From Notospermus geniculatus (lineage: Eukaryota > Nemertea > Pilidiophora > Heteronemertea > Lineidae), in NCBI GenBank assembly GCA_002633025.1, contig NMRB01000003.1:877838-941837 (forward strand): DNA of 64,000 nt, read 5' to 3'. A program made the translations under genes and the position numbers. The notes below the pieces were generated by a model that saw nothing but the letters and a program-made list of their open reading frames with translations, did not search any database and was not told where the DNA came from. Of the stretch, positions 49,446 to 62,200 are shown piece by piece; positions within the stretch are counted from its first letter, which is position 1, and each line of letters begins with the position of its first letter.

Positions 49446-50359
49446 GTTTGTTGTCTTCGGGCATTGGATGGAACTATCCGGCCAGTCAGGATTAAGACAA
49501 CAACAACGCTTATTATTTTTTTATACAACACAAAGGGATAGTGTCAGTGACCATCATCTCTGAGTGTGGGTGGGCACGTCCATCCTCTGCCCCAATAACA
49601 TCCACCTACGGTAGTGATTTGTCTCCAATAAAACATCGGGATGAACAGAGGGGTGTGGGGGTAGGCCTACATAAGGTCTTTCAACCTCATCCCCCCCCCA
49701 CAGCATGATGCCGTAACCCCTACGGTATAGTACCGGTAGGCCTAAACGGCTTTGCACGTGGGCCACAAGGGGTAGGCCTAATCAAGTCAGCCCCTGCTCA
49801 CAGCACTGTAGACCACCGGGTGGCTATGAGTGGCTCAGCAGGGGAAATACACCATTCATTGTTTGGTGGAAATCATGAAATAAGCCGAATTTTCAAACTT
49901 TTCAAATAGTGCACTAGGCCTAAGGCCTAATAGCTGCTGCTTGCTAAAATATCTTTATGCAGTTCTAAGTGCTTACTGTATTAATTAAGTTAACTTTCTT
50001 TGAAAGCCTCTGACAGTGCAAAATCCCATTGAAAAAGCCCAACCAATGGCAAGGCACAAATTAAAATAGCGGCCACTAATTTCGCAAACTGTATACCGGG
50101 TAGTGGTGTTTCAGCAGTTCAGGGGTCACATCTAGTGGGCCAATGATCCCCCTCATCAGGGATTGAGCATACCATTACAGCAGAGGGAAATTGGTGGGCT
50201 TTCACTAAGGGCATAGGGGGCCAATGATCTCTTCCCTCTCTTCATCCCCCTTTAGGGGTCAACCATACCATAGGCTACAACAAACCAACAGACAATGATA
50301 TTATGAGTGTAAGTTGTTGTCTTTATTATTTCTTTATTGTACAAAACAGCAATCATGAT
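49446..50359. other. Intergenic DNA between head of ankyrin-GH20 gene and end of KIF26 gene
   Basis: No gene is supported. Several TAGGCCTA palindromes occur here (49661, 49738, 49772, 49914). Short tandem similarity 'ctgtaggcctgaacgtgcct' appears twice just beyond (50476 and 50509). Confidence 0.5.
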
Positions 50360-50365
50360 TTTATT
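50360..50365 (-). terminator. Candidate poly(A) signal of the KIF26-type gene
   Basis: TTTATT on the + strand (AATAAA on the coding strand). Two further TTTATT motifs lie within the next 50 bp downstream (about 50320-50337). I saw no other AATAAA on this strand between here and the stop at 55373, which suggests a very long 3' UTR. Confidence 0.35.
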
Positions 50366-53300
50366 CACTGAAACGCTACAGTGCCTCCATGGTTCTTAAT
50401 TCGGTGTACACTACACACACATTGTCCCTTCAACACCAGTACTGTACGGTACATGAACTGGACATCACAGGAAAACTGTAGGCCTGAACGTGCCTCACGA
50501 CCTGAAAATTGTAGGCCTGAACGTGCCTCGCGACCTGACGTTAAGTTCACAATTATGTTTTAGTTCAATGTAAAGTTCAGGTCATCTTGCTATACCGGTA
50601 TACAGTCTGTATACGGTACTGTGAAATTCCACCTTGGGCAAGATGATAAAACACACAGCTCAGTAGCAGGAGCAGGTTCATGAGAACCATACTTCTCTAG
50701 GGCTTAACCATTTGCAAATGAAGCAAAACCCCATTTGGGTTATGTTGATTTCACTTCGATAACACTGAGACAGTTGAAAATGTGGGGAAGACTAACTACC
50801 TTTCTCTACAGTATCATGGTCCTGAAGAACCTCCCTGGCTGTAGCAGGTCAATCAAAATGAACTGAACTTTACATGTTTCTTGCCTAATTTTCACCAGAC
50901 TGGCTGATCCTTCCTGCAAAACCAGATTAATGTTTTCGTTTGTCTGTCAAATTCATAGTCCATCGGTATAAAAGGTTACAATGTTTCACAGAGCAGTTCG
51001 TCTATGTACAATGTTACATGATTATCTATACAGAACAATGATTGTTTTGGTCCACAATACAGTGCTGAAAGGTCAATGGTTCAAGGTTAATTACCAGTAA
51101 GTAGCACGGCAAGTAACCAGGGAAAGATTCTTCATGTTCTTGTCACTAGCAAGGCCCGAAGTAAACCATCCAAAGGAAGAATAAAGAGCACAAAATGTGG
51201 CTCAATCTTTTGAGATTTGTTGTGAATACCCTGAGAATTTGAGAAGATAGATTCAAAACTTCATAACCCTGTGTCTTCACAGTTGATAGAATCAACGATG
51301 ATATTCCTTTCTTTGTGGAAGCTGACCCACAACAGCAGAATCATCGTGATGGTGACACAGGTACCGGAAATTAAACTTGGACCATCCGTGACCTCCACTG
51401 TATGTCTCCTACATGTAAAACTCAAAGGTGGGATACATCTCTAGACCCTGTATATTACCGTCAAAAGGGATGAAAACATCCAATTCTAATGTCCACGGTG
51501 CATGAAGTTTGATAGCACCTGCTAGCTGAAGCATAGAAGCAATGGATTGATTCAAGCAAAACAGTGCATCTAACATTGAAAATGTTGGAGTTTGATTCCG
51601 AAACTGTTCAAAGAAGATTTTATCAAAGATGTGAACATGCCCTATTTCACATCAGCACATCATCTCCAAGTCTGTTGAATATGGAAAGAGACTGATGCAT
51701 GTCGGTGTACCAAGGCCTCGACCAGGATGAACCATTCTTTGAACAATCTCCAGAAACAAGTCCATACGCACACATGTCAGTTCATACTGCCTAAAAATCT
51801 TACACCAAACCTACTGTCTTACCAAGAGGTACAAAAAATTGCAACCCTACCATAAGTGACAACATAAGTATACTATTATTATAGAAATGGCTCATAGTTT
51901 TGAACATGAAGACCTGAACTGGCCGTTCATCCAGACATATATGTTGTTACAAGTCTGTCTGGAAAATAACAGAAATGTTCAATTATCATATTTAAAATTT
52001 ACAAATTTACAAAATATCTTACAAATCCTCATGAGTGTTGACCCATGTCTACCTCTTATAGTCATAATGGACCAACCCATTGCAAAGGGTACATTGTAGT
52101 AAGTGGTTCTCATTATGAAACACAGGGACGTTGGGCAAACCTCATCATCAATTGTATCTGCACCTAAGAATCAGTTTACATATCATAACCTTTTCAAAAC
52201 TGAAGGTAGACATTGTTTAAGAACAGGATAGGGTGGACTACTGTAGATCGAAAAGCTGAGTCCACATGATTTAAATATGATAACCTCCATTGACAAAAAT
52301 AAACTGGGTTCCTATCCCACGCTATTATACCTTCAGTTCTCAAAGTGTTACTCTTATATTACATAAATAATCTGTTACAGTACCGGTACACAAGTTGTTT
52401 ACATCATGTATAATGTAATGTATCTAGTCATACATCACAGAAAAAACTCATTTTAACTTACTTAGTTATTCAACAACTACCTGTATTTGTACAATGGTAA
52501 AAACACATATTTTCTACCCATCGAAATGTTCCATGCAGGAAAAAAATAGTTCTTCCCCATTTCAAGTGACAAGATCATTGACATTTGAACAATACAAACT
52601 AAATCTGGCTTTCAGAAAATGTTTCGACATCAAATTCTTGCTGGAGATGACCAGAGTGACATATGAGACACAGCAACATATCTTGAAGCGGCAGTGTCAT
52701 AAAACCACCAGTGCAACAGCTCTTGAAAGCAACTTCGCTTTTTGCTTGTGGAGCAAAACGTTCAGTCCCCCCCCCCCCNNNNNNNNNNNNNNNNNNNNNN
52801 NNNNNNNNNNNNNNNNNNNNNNNNNNNNNNNNNNNNNNNNNNNNNNNNNNNNNNNNNNNNNNNNNNTAGGTGGGACAAGCAGATTGGGAAGGACAGCAGT
52901 TGTTTCAAACTTGTCAGTGAAATGAACTAATGCATGCTGTTTTTGTGACAATTTCCACAATGAAAATCGATGTCCAGTGGTCTGAAGTGACCGTCAACAG
53001 TTCAGATCATTATAGTCCCGCTAGTAGAGAAGCAACAGAATATATCCGTACTGGTTGTGCAGGTACGTTTACTACAAGGTATCTCCTTGTCGCAAAACAG
53101 TCATCTTTGTACAAAAAGCGCTGCCCAAAAATACTGTACTGATGCATAGTCAAAATGGCAGCGACAATGAGTTGAGACAGCTCTGAGCTTACGTCATTCT
53201 ATTCACTGTATAATTGTATCATGAAGATGATTACAAACATATTTAAGCGCATGAATTTATGATTATGAATTGGCTTTTTTTACGAGGACAGTTTACAAAC

Positions 53301-55372
53301 TGGCATTGAGGCAATCATTACAAACACGACACGTGATGATCACAAACTTATTGATCTTTGTGCTTACAAACGATATGACTATTTACTTACAAATCTATAT
53401 AGTTTAACAGCAGGTATGATTTTCATATACAAGTGAGTTTTGCTCCAGGACTTTTTTCATGAAATCTTTTGGCTGGTACACCTTGGAGCTATGAAAGGAA
53501 AAGGAGCCAGCAAATTTTTCGATCCAACAGTAGCCTACATTCATAAAGGTCGGGACAATCTTTTTGAAGTTTTGATCCAGTCGACATTCTGGCCAGGGAG
53601 TGCACGGTTACTAATCTGAATAAGAGCTAGTACTATGGAAGAAGGAACAAATAAGCCACATGATTTTAACAATGCTTCTAGGCATTACTTGAGGTACTGG
53701 AATATGTTTTGACTTTCACCCGTCTTTGTCCATGACACAAGTGTCCTGAATGTACGAGCTTAAGGAAACTCGCAACACATTCATCGCTTCAAAGCTGTTG
53801 GAAGACCAAAGTCCAATATACTGCTTGGAAAATCAGATAGCGGTACATTTCCAACAGTTTTGAAGTTACACATTCAAAACTTGAGGTTCTTGTATACAGA
53901 TGGTCATACATGATTGACTGAACGACTAAAACATCACCTGATTTTCTTTCTTATTTTTCTGATTGTCCAAAATTAGCCTGAAAATTCTCTCTACACGGAT
54001 TCCGGTATCGTGTAAGTAGAAAACCAACTAAGTGTCTAGAATTCACCTAAGGCACTAAAAAGTAATGTTTGAATGAACTCGTTCAGAGGAAAATCTCGCA
54101 CAGTTTAGAATTATGCGTCATATGGAAGCAGAGAGACAAACAATGTCATTGAATTTTGTAATATGCGGCATATAGTACTAGGAGTGTCAAATACGAGTAT
54201 TAGGGATGGATAATCTTTCACATACCAATCACTTGGAAAGGTGTGTCACAGAAGATTTCATACAGATGACAAGATCTTTAGCAGCAGTGCTTTTCAGCAG
54301 TGGCAAATAAAATTGAATCTCCCGCAGTGTTAATGATCAACAGAGACAGCAAAACAGTTTCTATTTAGACCAAGCTGCATCAAATGAAGCAGAAAGAGAG
54401 ACAGCATGTTTTCCTTGTAAGACAGTTTTAGTTTGGGTAAAAGTAATACTGACAAACTCAGAGCTTGATGTCAAAGTTGGGACCCTCACAACATCAGAAT
54501 TTCTGAAAATTTGTGCAAAAAGTTATGAAGTTGTACTACCCTGATTGCGGATCTTTCCTGAAATAATGTTTCTAGGCCATCCCCACTGCAGCAATGCCCC
54601 ACATATTTCAGCAGACGTTGCTTGCGAGATTACGTCATACCGGTACAAAAGAATTCATATCAATATACAATGCACATGCCTTCTGTCATCATAGAATAAA
54701 CGGTCTTCAGGCAAGATAACCAACCTGTCGTTGTATTATGACATAATGCATCCCCTGCAGTCCTGGCCCTAGCGATTTCACATGATCAGAATGCTATTCT
54801 CTTTCATCTTTTCCATCCAGTAATCATATACTTGACTTCCATTTCTGAACCTCTACTTTGTGACCTACCAACAAGACTGTGGTGACCAGCACCGATAACT
54901 TATTGCACTAATGAATGATGCCTAGGGCCTAATTCTTATCATAATTTCAAATCAAATACTTCTTTACTCGATCGTTTGACTCTTCAATAAAAGGGAATTC
55001 ATCAAATAAAACCTGTCGCCATCAAACATTTGCCTGCCTGTAGGGCCTAGATCAATGAGGCCGGGAAATACCTCAGATCTTGAACTGTTCATAGAGAACA
55101 GGTCGACCTTCAGCAAACTGATCTTGACCTTGTCACTGTGTCCATGCGTCCATCAGTGATATACAAATCCTCAGCATCCCTGTTGCTGCTCTGAACTGTT
55201 TTGCCCATAAACTGCCACTGACATCTTTCCAATGCATCAATCTTCATAAGTAACGTACCTTCAAAACAGGTACCGTACACCATCACCCACCACTTCAACC
55301 AACCGACTGCTTCTGTAGCATCGAAGTGCTACAATTACCATAAATGCACGTTTCTTGAACCTATTTCTTCCC
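50366..55372 (-). other. Possible 5-kb 3' UTR of the KIF26-type gene
   Basis: AT-rich sequence with no supported coding exon, no obvious inverted-repeat element and few repeats, in contrast to the transposon-rich introns nearby. Long 3' UTRs are common for neuronal or signalling genes. Transcription here is inferred, not shown. Confidence 0.3.
52767..52866. other. Poly-C run and assembly gap
   Basis: Twelve C followed by N at 52779-52866. The gap is probably a homopolymer or GC-rich sequencing failure. Confidence 0.97.
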
Positions 55373-56272
55373 TCAGACAGTAATGTCAAAACATGTCACG
55401 ATCATGATGTGAGACTTGCAGGCATCGACCCTCTTTTCAAGGATTTTGGTCTCTCTCTCCAGGGCCTCAAGATAGTTTGGGTCATCCCAGTCCATTTGTT
55501 CCGCAACATGTACTGAAAAAGATAATGGCATTTAATACAAGTGATGTCATGATGACATTTGTAAAGCACTCCCACCAACTAGTGCAATCTATTGAAGAGA
55601 AGGCTATAGGCCTATCCATCCTATCACTCACAAGTTCATATTCAGACGACAACCAAATCAGTCAACTAATCTTAAGTCTAGGTAAGTGAACTTCTAATGA
55701 AGGAAGAAACATGTACAAGATTCTTACAATCATAACTCCAACTATCCCTGTCAATCATCAATCTTTCTTTAGCCTTGGCTAGTTCAATCTTCAGCTCCTC
55801 CTGTTTGGCAAGGAGTAAACTAATCTTTTGGTGTCGTACTTCTCTAATCTGCTCTTGCTGAAATACAAAGAAGCTTGTCATTAGAACTTTGGCTTGTTTT
55901 CAAAGGCATATCGTCCAAATGTCAAGTAAACTTCAAGTTAGCATCAACTTCAAGTTAGCAACAGAAATTTGGCACTTTTCATTACTGCTTTGCACCAAAT
56001 CAACCTTTTGAATGACAAACTCTTCAATCGGGATATATCACAATCTATTTGTAAACGTACTTCAATCTCTTCATTTCGTCGCCTCTGCATCCGTTCCACA
56101 TCAGCCATATCATAATGTTTCAGTTCCAAGGGCTCATCAAACGCATATTCCGCTTCAATCCACGTTTGTGGAGGAGGGCTGAATGCTTTACGGCATCCTA
56201 GAGGGCTCTGGAGGCAACCAGTGGATGGACTGTCCGGTGTCCGTGCAGGTGCAGATCGACTACGCCTTGTCG
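55373..56272 (-). CDS. KIF26 C-terminal three exons
   Basis: An Arg/Ser-rich start ([18 protein letters not shown]), then [20 protein letters not shown] and [11 protein letters not shown], then a coiled coil ([20 protein letters not shown], then [20 protein letters not shown]), then [20 protein letters not shown], ending in CFDITV. The pattern matches the C-terminus of vertebrate KIF26B as I remember it, including near-identical final residues, which anchors the gene identity and the stop at 55373-55375. Confidence 0.9.
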
Positions 56273-59200
56273 CTGAAGAGGAGAAAGGTACTGGTCAGAA
56301 ACGTAACAGGTTTGCACACCCTTTGTGACAATAGTAAAGTGCGAGAAACATCACAAACCAAAACGATTCATAATCGATATTGAGGTGTTATTTTGAATCT
56401 AGAGACCTTCACCAACATGACTGAGAGTCACATCTAAGCCTTCATTTTCAAGGCATCCAAGTTTCATACATTTCAAATGCAATTATAAAGTTTTCTGAAA
56501 CCAGAATAAAACAATTCTATCTCTTTAATTTGTATGGGAATATTACAAACCTGGATGCAGTTAACACCCAATTGAACTTAGAAGTCAGGAAAAACGTGAT
56601 TAATATCACTTTGAACTTCTCTGTAAAGTGCAACCTTACTACAAAGAACAAACACAGGGCTGAAAATTGTTGGCCTTTATAAGACAATGCATCCTGATGA
56701 GGCTATTGAACAGAAATCGTTAAGACCTGGGTTTACACTTCAATTGAGGGATGTCACTTGGCCCTGATTCAATTTGTTACAGTACTTACATGATGCCTTT
56801 TTCCGCAGTATTTTTGTTCCCTGGATCTTGCCCCCTGTTGATCCCTCACTCGTCGAGTCGTTGTGCGAAGACGATCCAGTAGCCTCGCTGTCTCGTAACA
56901 TACTCTCGTAGCCGCTGCTCGTACCGCCCTGCCGTATGTCAATCCTCGCTAAATGCTTCGTAAAAAGATGGCCGCTCAAACTTATTGTACTACTCACATC
57001 ACTACCATGACCACTTGAAGAATGTAATGAATTCCGTGGCTTCGTGACAGCAGAATACGGTGACAACAACTTCGTATCCTGAGTTAGAATCCCGCTATCA
57101 TTCCCACTATCAGAGTCAGCATGTTTTAACTTTGTCTGTCCCGTTAATTCACTAATACGTTCATTACTAACTTTACTAATCTTAGTCACAGCCATGGTAG
57201 TGCACACTGGAAGTTTACTATCCTTTCCCTTTGGGTCTTTTCTATCCTTTGAGTCCTTGCCCTTGTTTTTTAACTCCTTCGCCTCCTTTTTTTCCTTTTC
57301 TTTCAATTCTTTTCTCTCTCTCTCCTTTTCCTTCGCCTCTTTCTTCTCTCGTTCTTTCTCCTTATCCTTAGTCTTATCCCGCCTGAATAAAGGACTCCCC
57401 CGAACCGACACCTTACTGGATTTTGACTCCTTGGGTTTTGAATCCTTATCCTTCCCTTTATCCTTCGAATCTTTCGCCTTCTCTTTCGTATCTTTCGATT
57501 TACTTTTTGAGTCTTTCGATTTCACATCTTTCGATTTTGAATCTTTTGAGTCTCTGGACTTTTCCTTTGAATTTTTCTCCGACTTAACACTAGGTGACTT
57601 AGATGAAAGAGGCAGTTTGGAACTTTTCGCAATCTTTGTGGCACTACTACTAGAATGGCTGCTCCCCGGTGACTCAGCACTCTGTGACCGCTGTGGCAAT
57701 TTACTTGACTTTTCTTTACTGGAAGGACCAGGTGCAGGACTAGCTGACATAGAACGGCCAGACTTAATGCCGAACATCGGCAAACCAGATTTTCCGCTCT
57801 TCTTAGACTTTTCCTCCTCCTGGTGTTTAGGGGAGGAAAGTTTTGACGAAGTCCGTGCAGGTATGGGAGGTTTTGTTTTAGATTTAGCACCACCAGCGGT
57901 TGGTAATTTACTCTCACCACACTCACTGACATAGTCCTCAGATGACTGACCAAAAACAGATCGTTTCGGTGATGTCACCTTGGCAACAACATGCGTTGTT
58001 GATGTTGAAGGGAGGTAGCTCATTATTTTGGATGGAGATAATAACTGTTTATCAAAATCTTTATCTGACGGCGACATTTCACCCTCACTGTATGGCACTT
58101 TATTTAAGTGTGGATTCGACGCACCGTCCGGCCTCCGCAAACTCGATGGAGGCACGATAGACTGAATCGCATCAGAACTGTCTGATAACACCGGTGAGAG
58201 TGGCTCACCAACACTATTTGAAAGTTGTGACATTTGTGACGTATTCATTCTGTCCGTTGAATGTTTTACAGGCGTACTCGTATCGACAGGTCTCTGAATA
58301 GTACTGTCAAAGTCTGCTTTATCACATGAACTCGCCATATGTTCAGATTCGAGATCCAGATCCGCCTGGATTTCATACACTGATTGTCTATTGCCCCTGA
58401 GAAGATCTGTTATAGTTGCCCGTAAGTTTTCACTACTCTGATTGTCTGGTACAATAGGTTTTGGTCTCTCGAGAGAATTAGGTCGGCGTGCGTCCGTCCG
58501 AAGACCAACCTCCACTGGTTTTGGCCGCAAAACGGGATCATCAGCGTCCTCTAAAACCTGTTTCTGGGTCTTTGATTTTCGCCGTGGTGACACTTCCTGC
58601 CGTCTGTTTGTATGATAATCTGCACTTGTTCGGTCATCATGATGGTGTCGCACCCTCGGCAAAGAATGATGGTGTGTTTTTTCCTCAGGTTTTCCATCAA
58701 CAGCTATAGATTGTACCCATTCAGCTACACGGTGATTCGCATTCACCTGCGGTGGCATGGCAGCCACCTTTTTCAACTTTTTCTTCAGTTCATGTTTGAA
58801 TTTAGACGACATACTTGGCGTATTTTTCGGTGATGTCGATCGCTCTCTGTCACCAGATTTCCCATGATGCATTGGCGAACTTTCCCGGCTAGATTTCCGC
58901 GAATGCTTAATCATATGTTCATAACCAAGCTTGCTATCATACCGTTCATCTATTTTTGCGTGGACATTGGATTCCGCTGAAGACATCACACTGTGTTTCT
59001 CCACCCAATCTCGCACAAACGGTTTCACATGCATATACGTATCAGGATCCTCAATCTGAGAGGCACTTAATCTCTCTCGGTCATTTTCCGGTGTATCGGA
59101 AATTCGAGATCTCTGTGCTATCGAGTCAGTCACATTCGCCTTGTTACTATCCATGGTTGTGTTACTAACAGAATTTTCACACTCCATTCTGTCTGGTTCC

Positions 59201-62200
59201 TCGATGAACAATTGTTCATTCTCAACTTCCTCCCCATCCTCACTCTTCTCGTCCGCGTTGTCAACATTGTTGTTCATCTCATTCAAATAATCATCCCCTG
59301 CACCGAGATCTGATCCTAGAGGTGTGGTCTGCGTTGCCTCAACTTTCACTTCAAAGATTTCTACGTCGTCATCGTCTTCATCCATCAGGGTTTCACCTGC
59401 AGCCTCTGCCCTGTCTGAATGCCGTGGAAGCGTGCTACCACCCTCTGCTCTGTCTGAATGCCGTGGTAGAGTACTACCACCCTCTGCCCTGTCTGAATGC
59501 CTCGGCAGCGTACTACCGGCCTCTGCCCCACACACTATCGGCTCCCGAATCTCCTCATATATCTCCACCTCCCGTTTCTTCTCAATCTTCTGATGGTACT
59601 GGTCAACTAGAGATACTTCCTTCAGTTTATGGTGGCCATGATGATGTGGCGCATGATGCGGGGAATTGTGCGGCGTATGCGGCACTAAATCCCGAGGTGG
59701 CGTATGCTCGCGAACTTTCATAGCGGCCTGTTCCTCGGTCAACATGTGGGTATGCATTCTGTGAGAATGAGCATGCTTTACACCAAGCATAGCAGGCGGA
59801 CCATCAATCCATTGCTCATTCCCTTCAGGATTGGGAGCCTTTGAACAGAACTCTTTCGGACCATCAACCCATAACTCATTGGATGGCTTCGCTCGAGTAT
59901 CAGGCTTTGGCCTTGAATCTGGGTAGATCTTAGCACCAGGACCATCGATCCACTGCTCCTGAGGTGGATTATTAGGATCAATCTCCATCCTCATTGGTCC
60001 CCGCGAGCGTCCACTCTTCGACTTGCCATCTTCTGACTTCATCTTCCCAGGCAGCGATGGCTTCGATTTAACGTTGATTTTCCTTGGCAACTGAACAACA
60101 CCTTGTCCAGTCGGCGTCGTCGGCTGCGGGATACCACTCCCCGATTTACTGGGACTGCTACTGGCACTATGAGATGGCGATTTATCGGAACGACTTGAGA
60201 GACAGGCAGCAGTTGTCCCCATTTTGATCCTGCTACGTTCAGACTTATTACTCCGATCTGACATATTCCCTTCATCCTCAGATGACCTTGACCCCCGACT
60301 GGATCCCCGCCTCATGAACGCTCGATGACCGACCGGTACACACATTGGCGGAGCCTCATTATCCGTCAACTCTCGATCACTAAGAGATTGTCCATTCCTA
60401 CCAATGTAGATGACCGTATCACAAGATTGTTCACTACTGGATGTGTATTCAGGATCTGAGTGCGACGACAAAGCATTCGTGTATGCAATTCCTTCTCGAA
60501 GTACTCCCATTCTTGGCCTAATCGGCCGACGATACCGATGGCTGTCATCACATGATGAGCTATCCTCTGAGCTCGCACTTGAAAACTGTGAAGGAAATAA
60601 AGGGAAGAATTCAGTAAGACGATGAAGGTGGATGAAGGTGACCAGAATGGTGAGCAGTTCAAAGTAAGGTGACAAGTTCGTACCAGAAAGTGCGATGACT
60701 TTAGGTTCACTTCGAGACTATTTTGCATGATAGGATAACGATAGGCCTACTTACTCTGAGCTTCACCTATTTTGAGATGACACCAGTAGGCCTACTTTAG
60801 TTTGATTCACTCAAGTTTGACATCATAGTGTGGTAATATGAATGTTTCTACTTACACCACCAGTGGCCCTTCCAACACGTCTCCGCCTCATGCGGTGTAT
60901 CCTCGCAGCCAATTGTACAACTTGTAACGTCTCATTGTAATGTTGGAACAGTGGCGACACCTGTGCAATCATGCTTGTATGACACGTGGCATTACCAAGA
61001 GATTCTCGTAGAAGCTGACTAACTTTGCTATCCCTGAAAATACAAGTAGAAAGAGTTTATTAAAGACTTCTATGGGACTAGTGAGATGTTGACTAACTGA
61101 ATCAGTCGTCTCAAGAACTGCAGATATGCCATACTACAAACACTTACCTGTGTGGGATGTGCCTCTGTCCATTTAGCAATGCCAAAATGACATTCCCAAG
61201 GGCATGCAGCGTCAAAGCAGGAGCGTTTCCATCCTTTGCCTTCCCACTACTTCCCAAATCAACAAGGTGGAGTCGACTGCGCCCTCCAGAAACGGCTGAA
61301 AGGAACAAGATATGTAAGTAAACGAATAATTGACAGAAGGTGGCAAAGACCTTTTTGTGTCATTTTGGGAGATCATCTGTGCCAGTCCCCAGAGTAGTTG
61401 GTTCTGGGCAGAATTCCTGTCAAGTGGTCACCAGGGAACAAAGGACAGGTCTGAAGGACGTGTTCAGGAACTGGCCTTGAATGAAAGCTCATGTGAAATA
61501 ATTCACCACGGCGACACCCAGAGGAGGTGATCCCAACTGAAAGACTTTGAACAAAAGAATTGAAGACTTACCTCCAGCTGATCCTTTTGAATCTTTCTCC
61601 ACTCTGTACTGATATACATGTAGCGTAAAGAGCAAGTGTGACGTCCTCTTGTCCTCCTCCAATTCTGTAACAAGAATGTTCAGTCATGTCATTGCATGTA
61701 GTACAAGTCGCTGAATATGAATAAACCAATCCAACGTACACCTAATGAGGAACACAATCCAACGTACACCTAATGAGGAACACATTTGACTTTTTTCCCC
61801 AAAGGGTGGCGCTACGAACGGTTGTACCAAAGACATTAGACACAGAGCAAAGTAAAGCACATTGTGTCATGTCGTCCTTGACGTAGCAGGGTTTCCGCCA
61901 GGATTGTCAAGGAGGGGGGAGAAAAAAAATTTCAAAAAAAAATTTTTTTTTCGAATTTTTTTCAAAAAATTTTTTGGGTTTTTTTGGTTAAAAATGGCCT
62001 CTAGAGTCATTTTCTACACTCCAAAATGCAAAATTAGTCTTCCTTCTGCATGAAAATTGCATTTGAAATGTAACAAATTAAAGTAAAACACTACTGAAGT
62101 GAAAATAGTGATATTTGAAAAAGGTTAGTCTGCAAACTTGAGGGGGGGATATCCCCTCCTTGAAATTTTTGAGGAGGGGATTTATCCCCCCCATCCCCCC

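Noticed and set aside
57194-57934. 246-codon open frame on the + strand (Ser/Phe/Leu-rich)
   Set aside because: It is the exact antisense of the Lys/Ser/Asp-rich KIF26 tail. Such codons (AAR, GAY, TCN) read open as Phe, Leu and Ser on the other strand.
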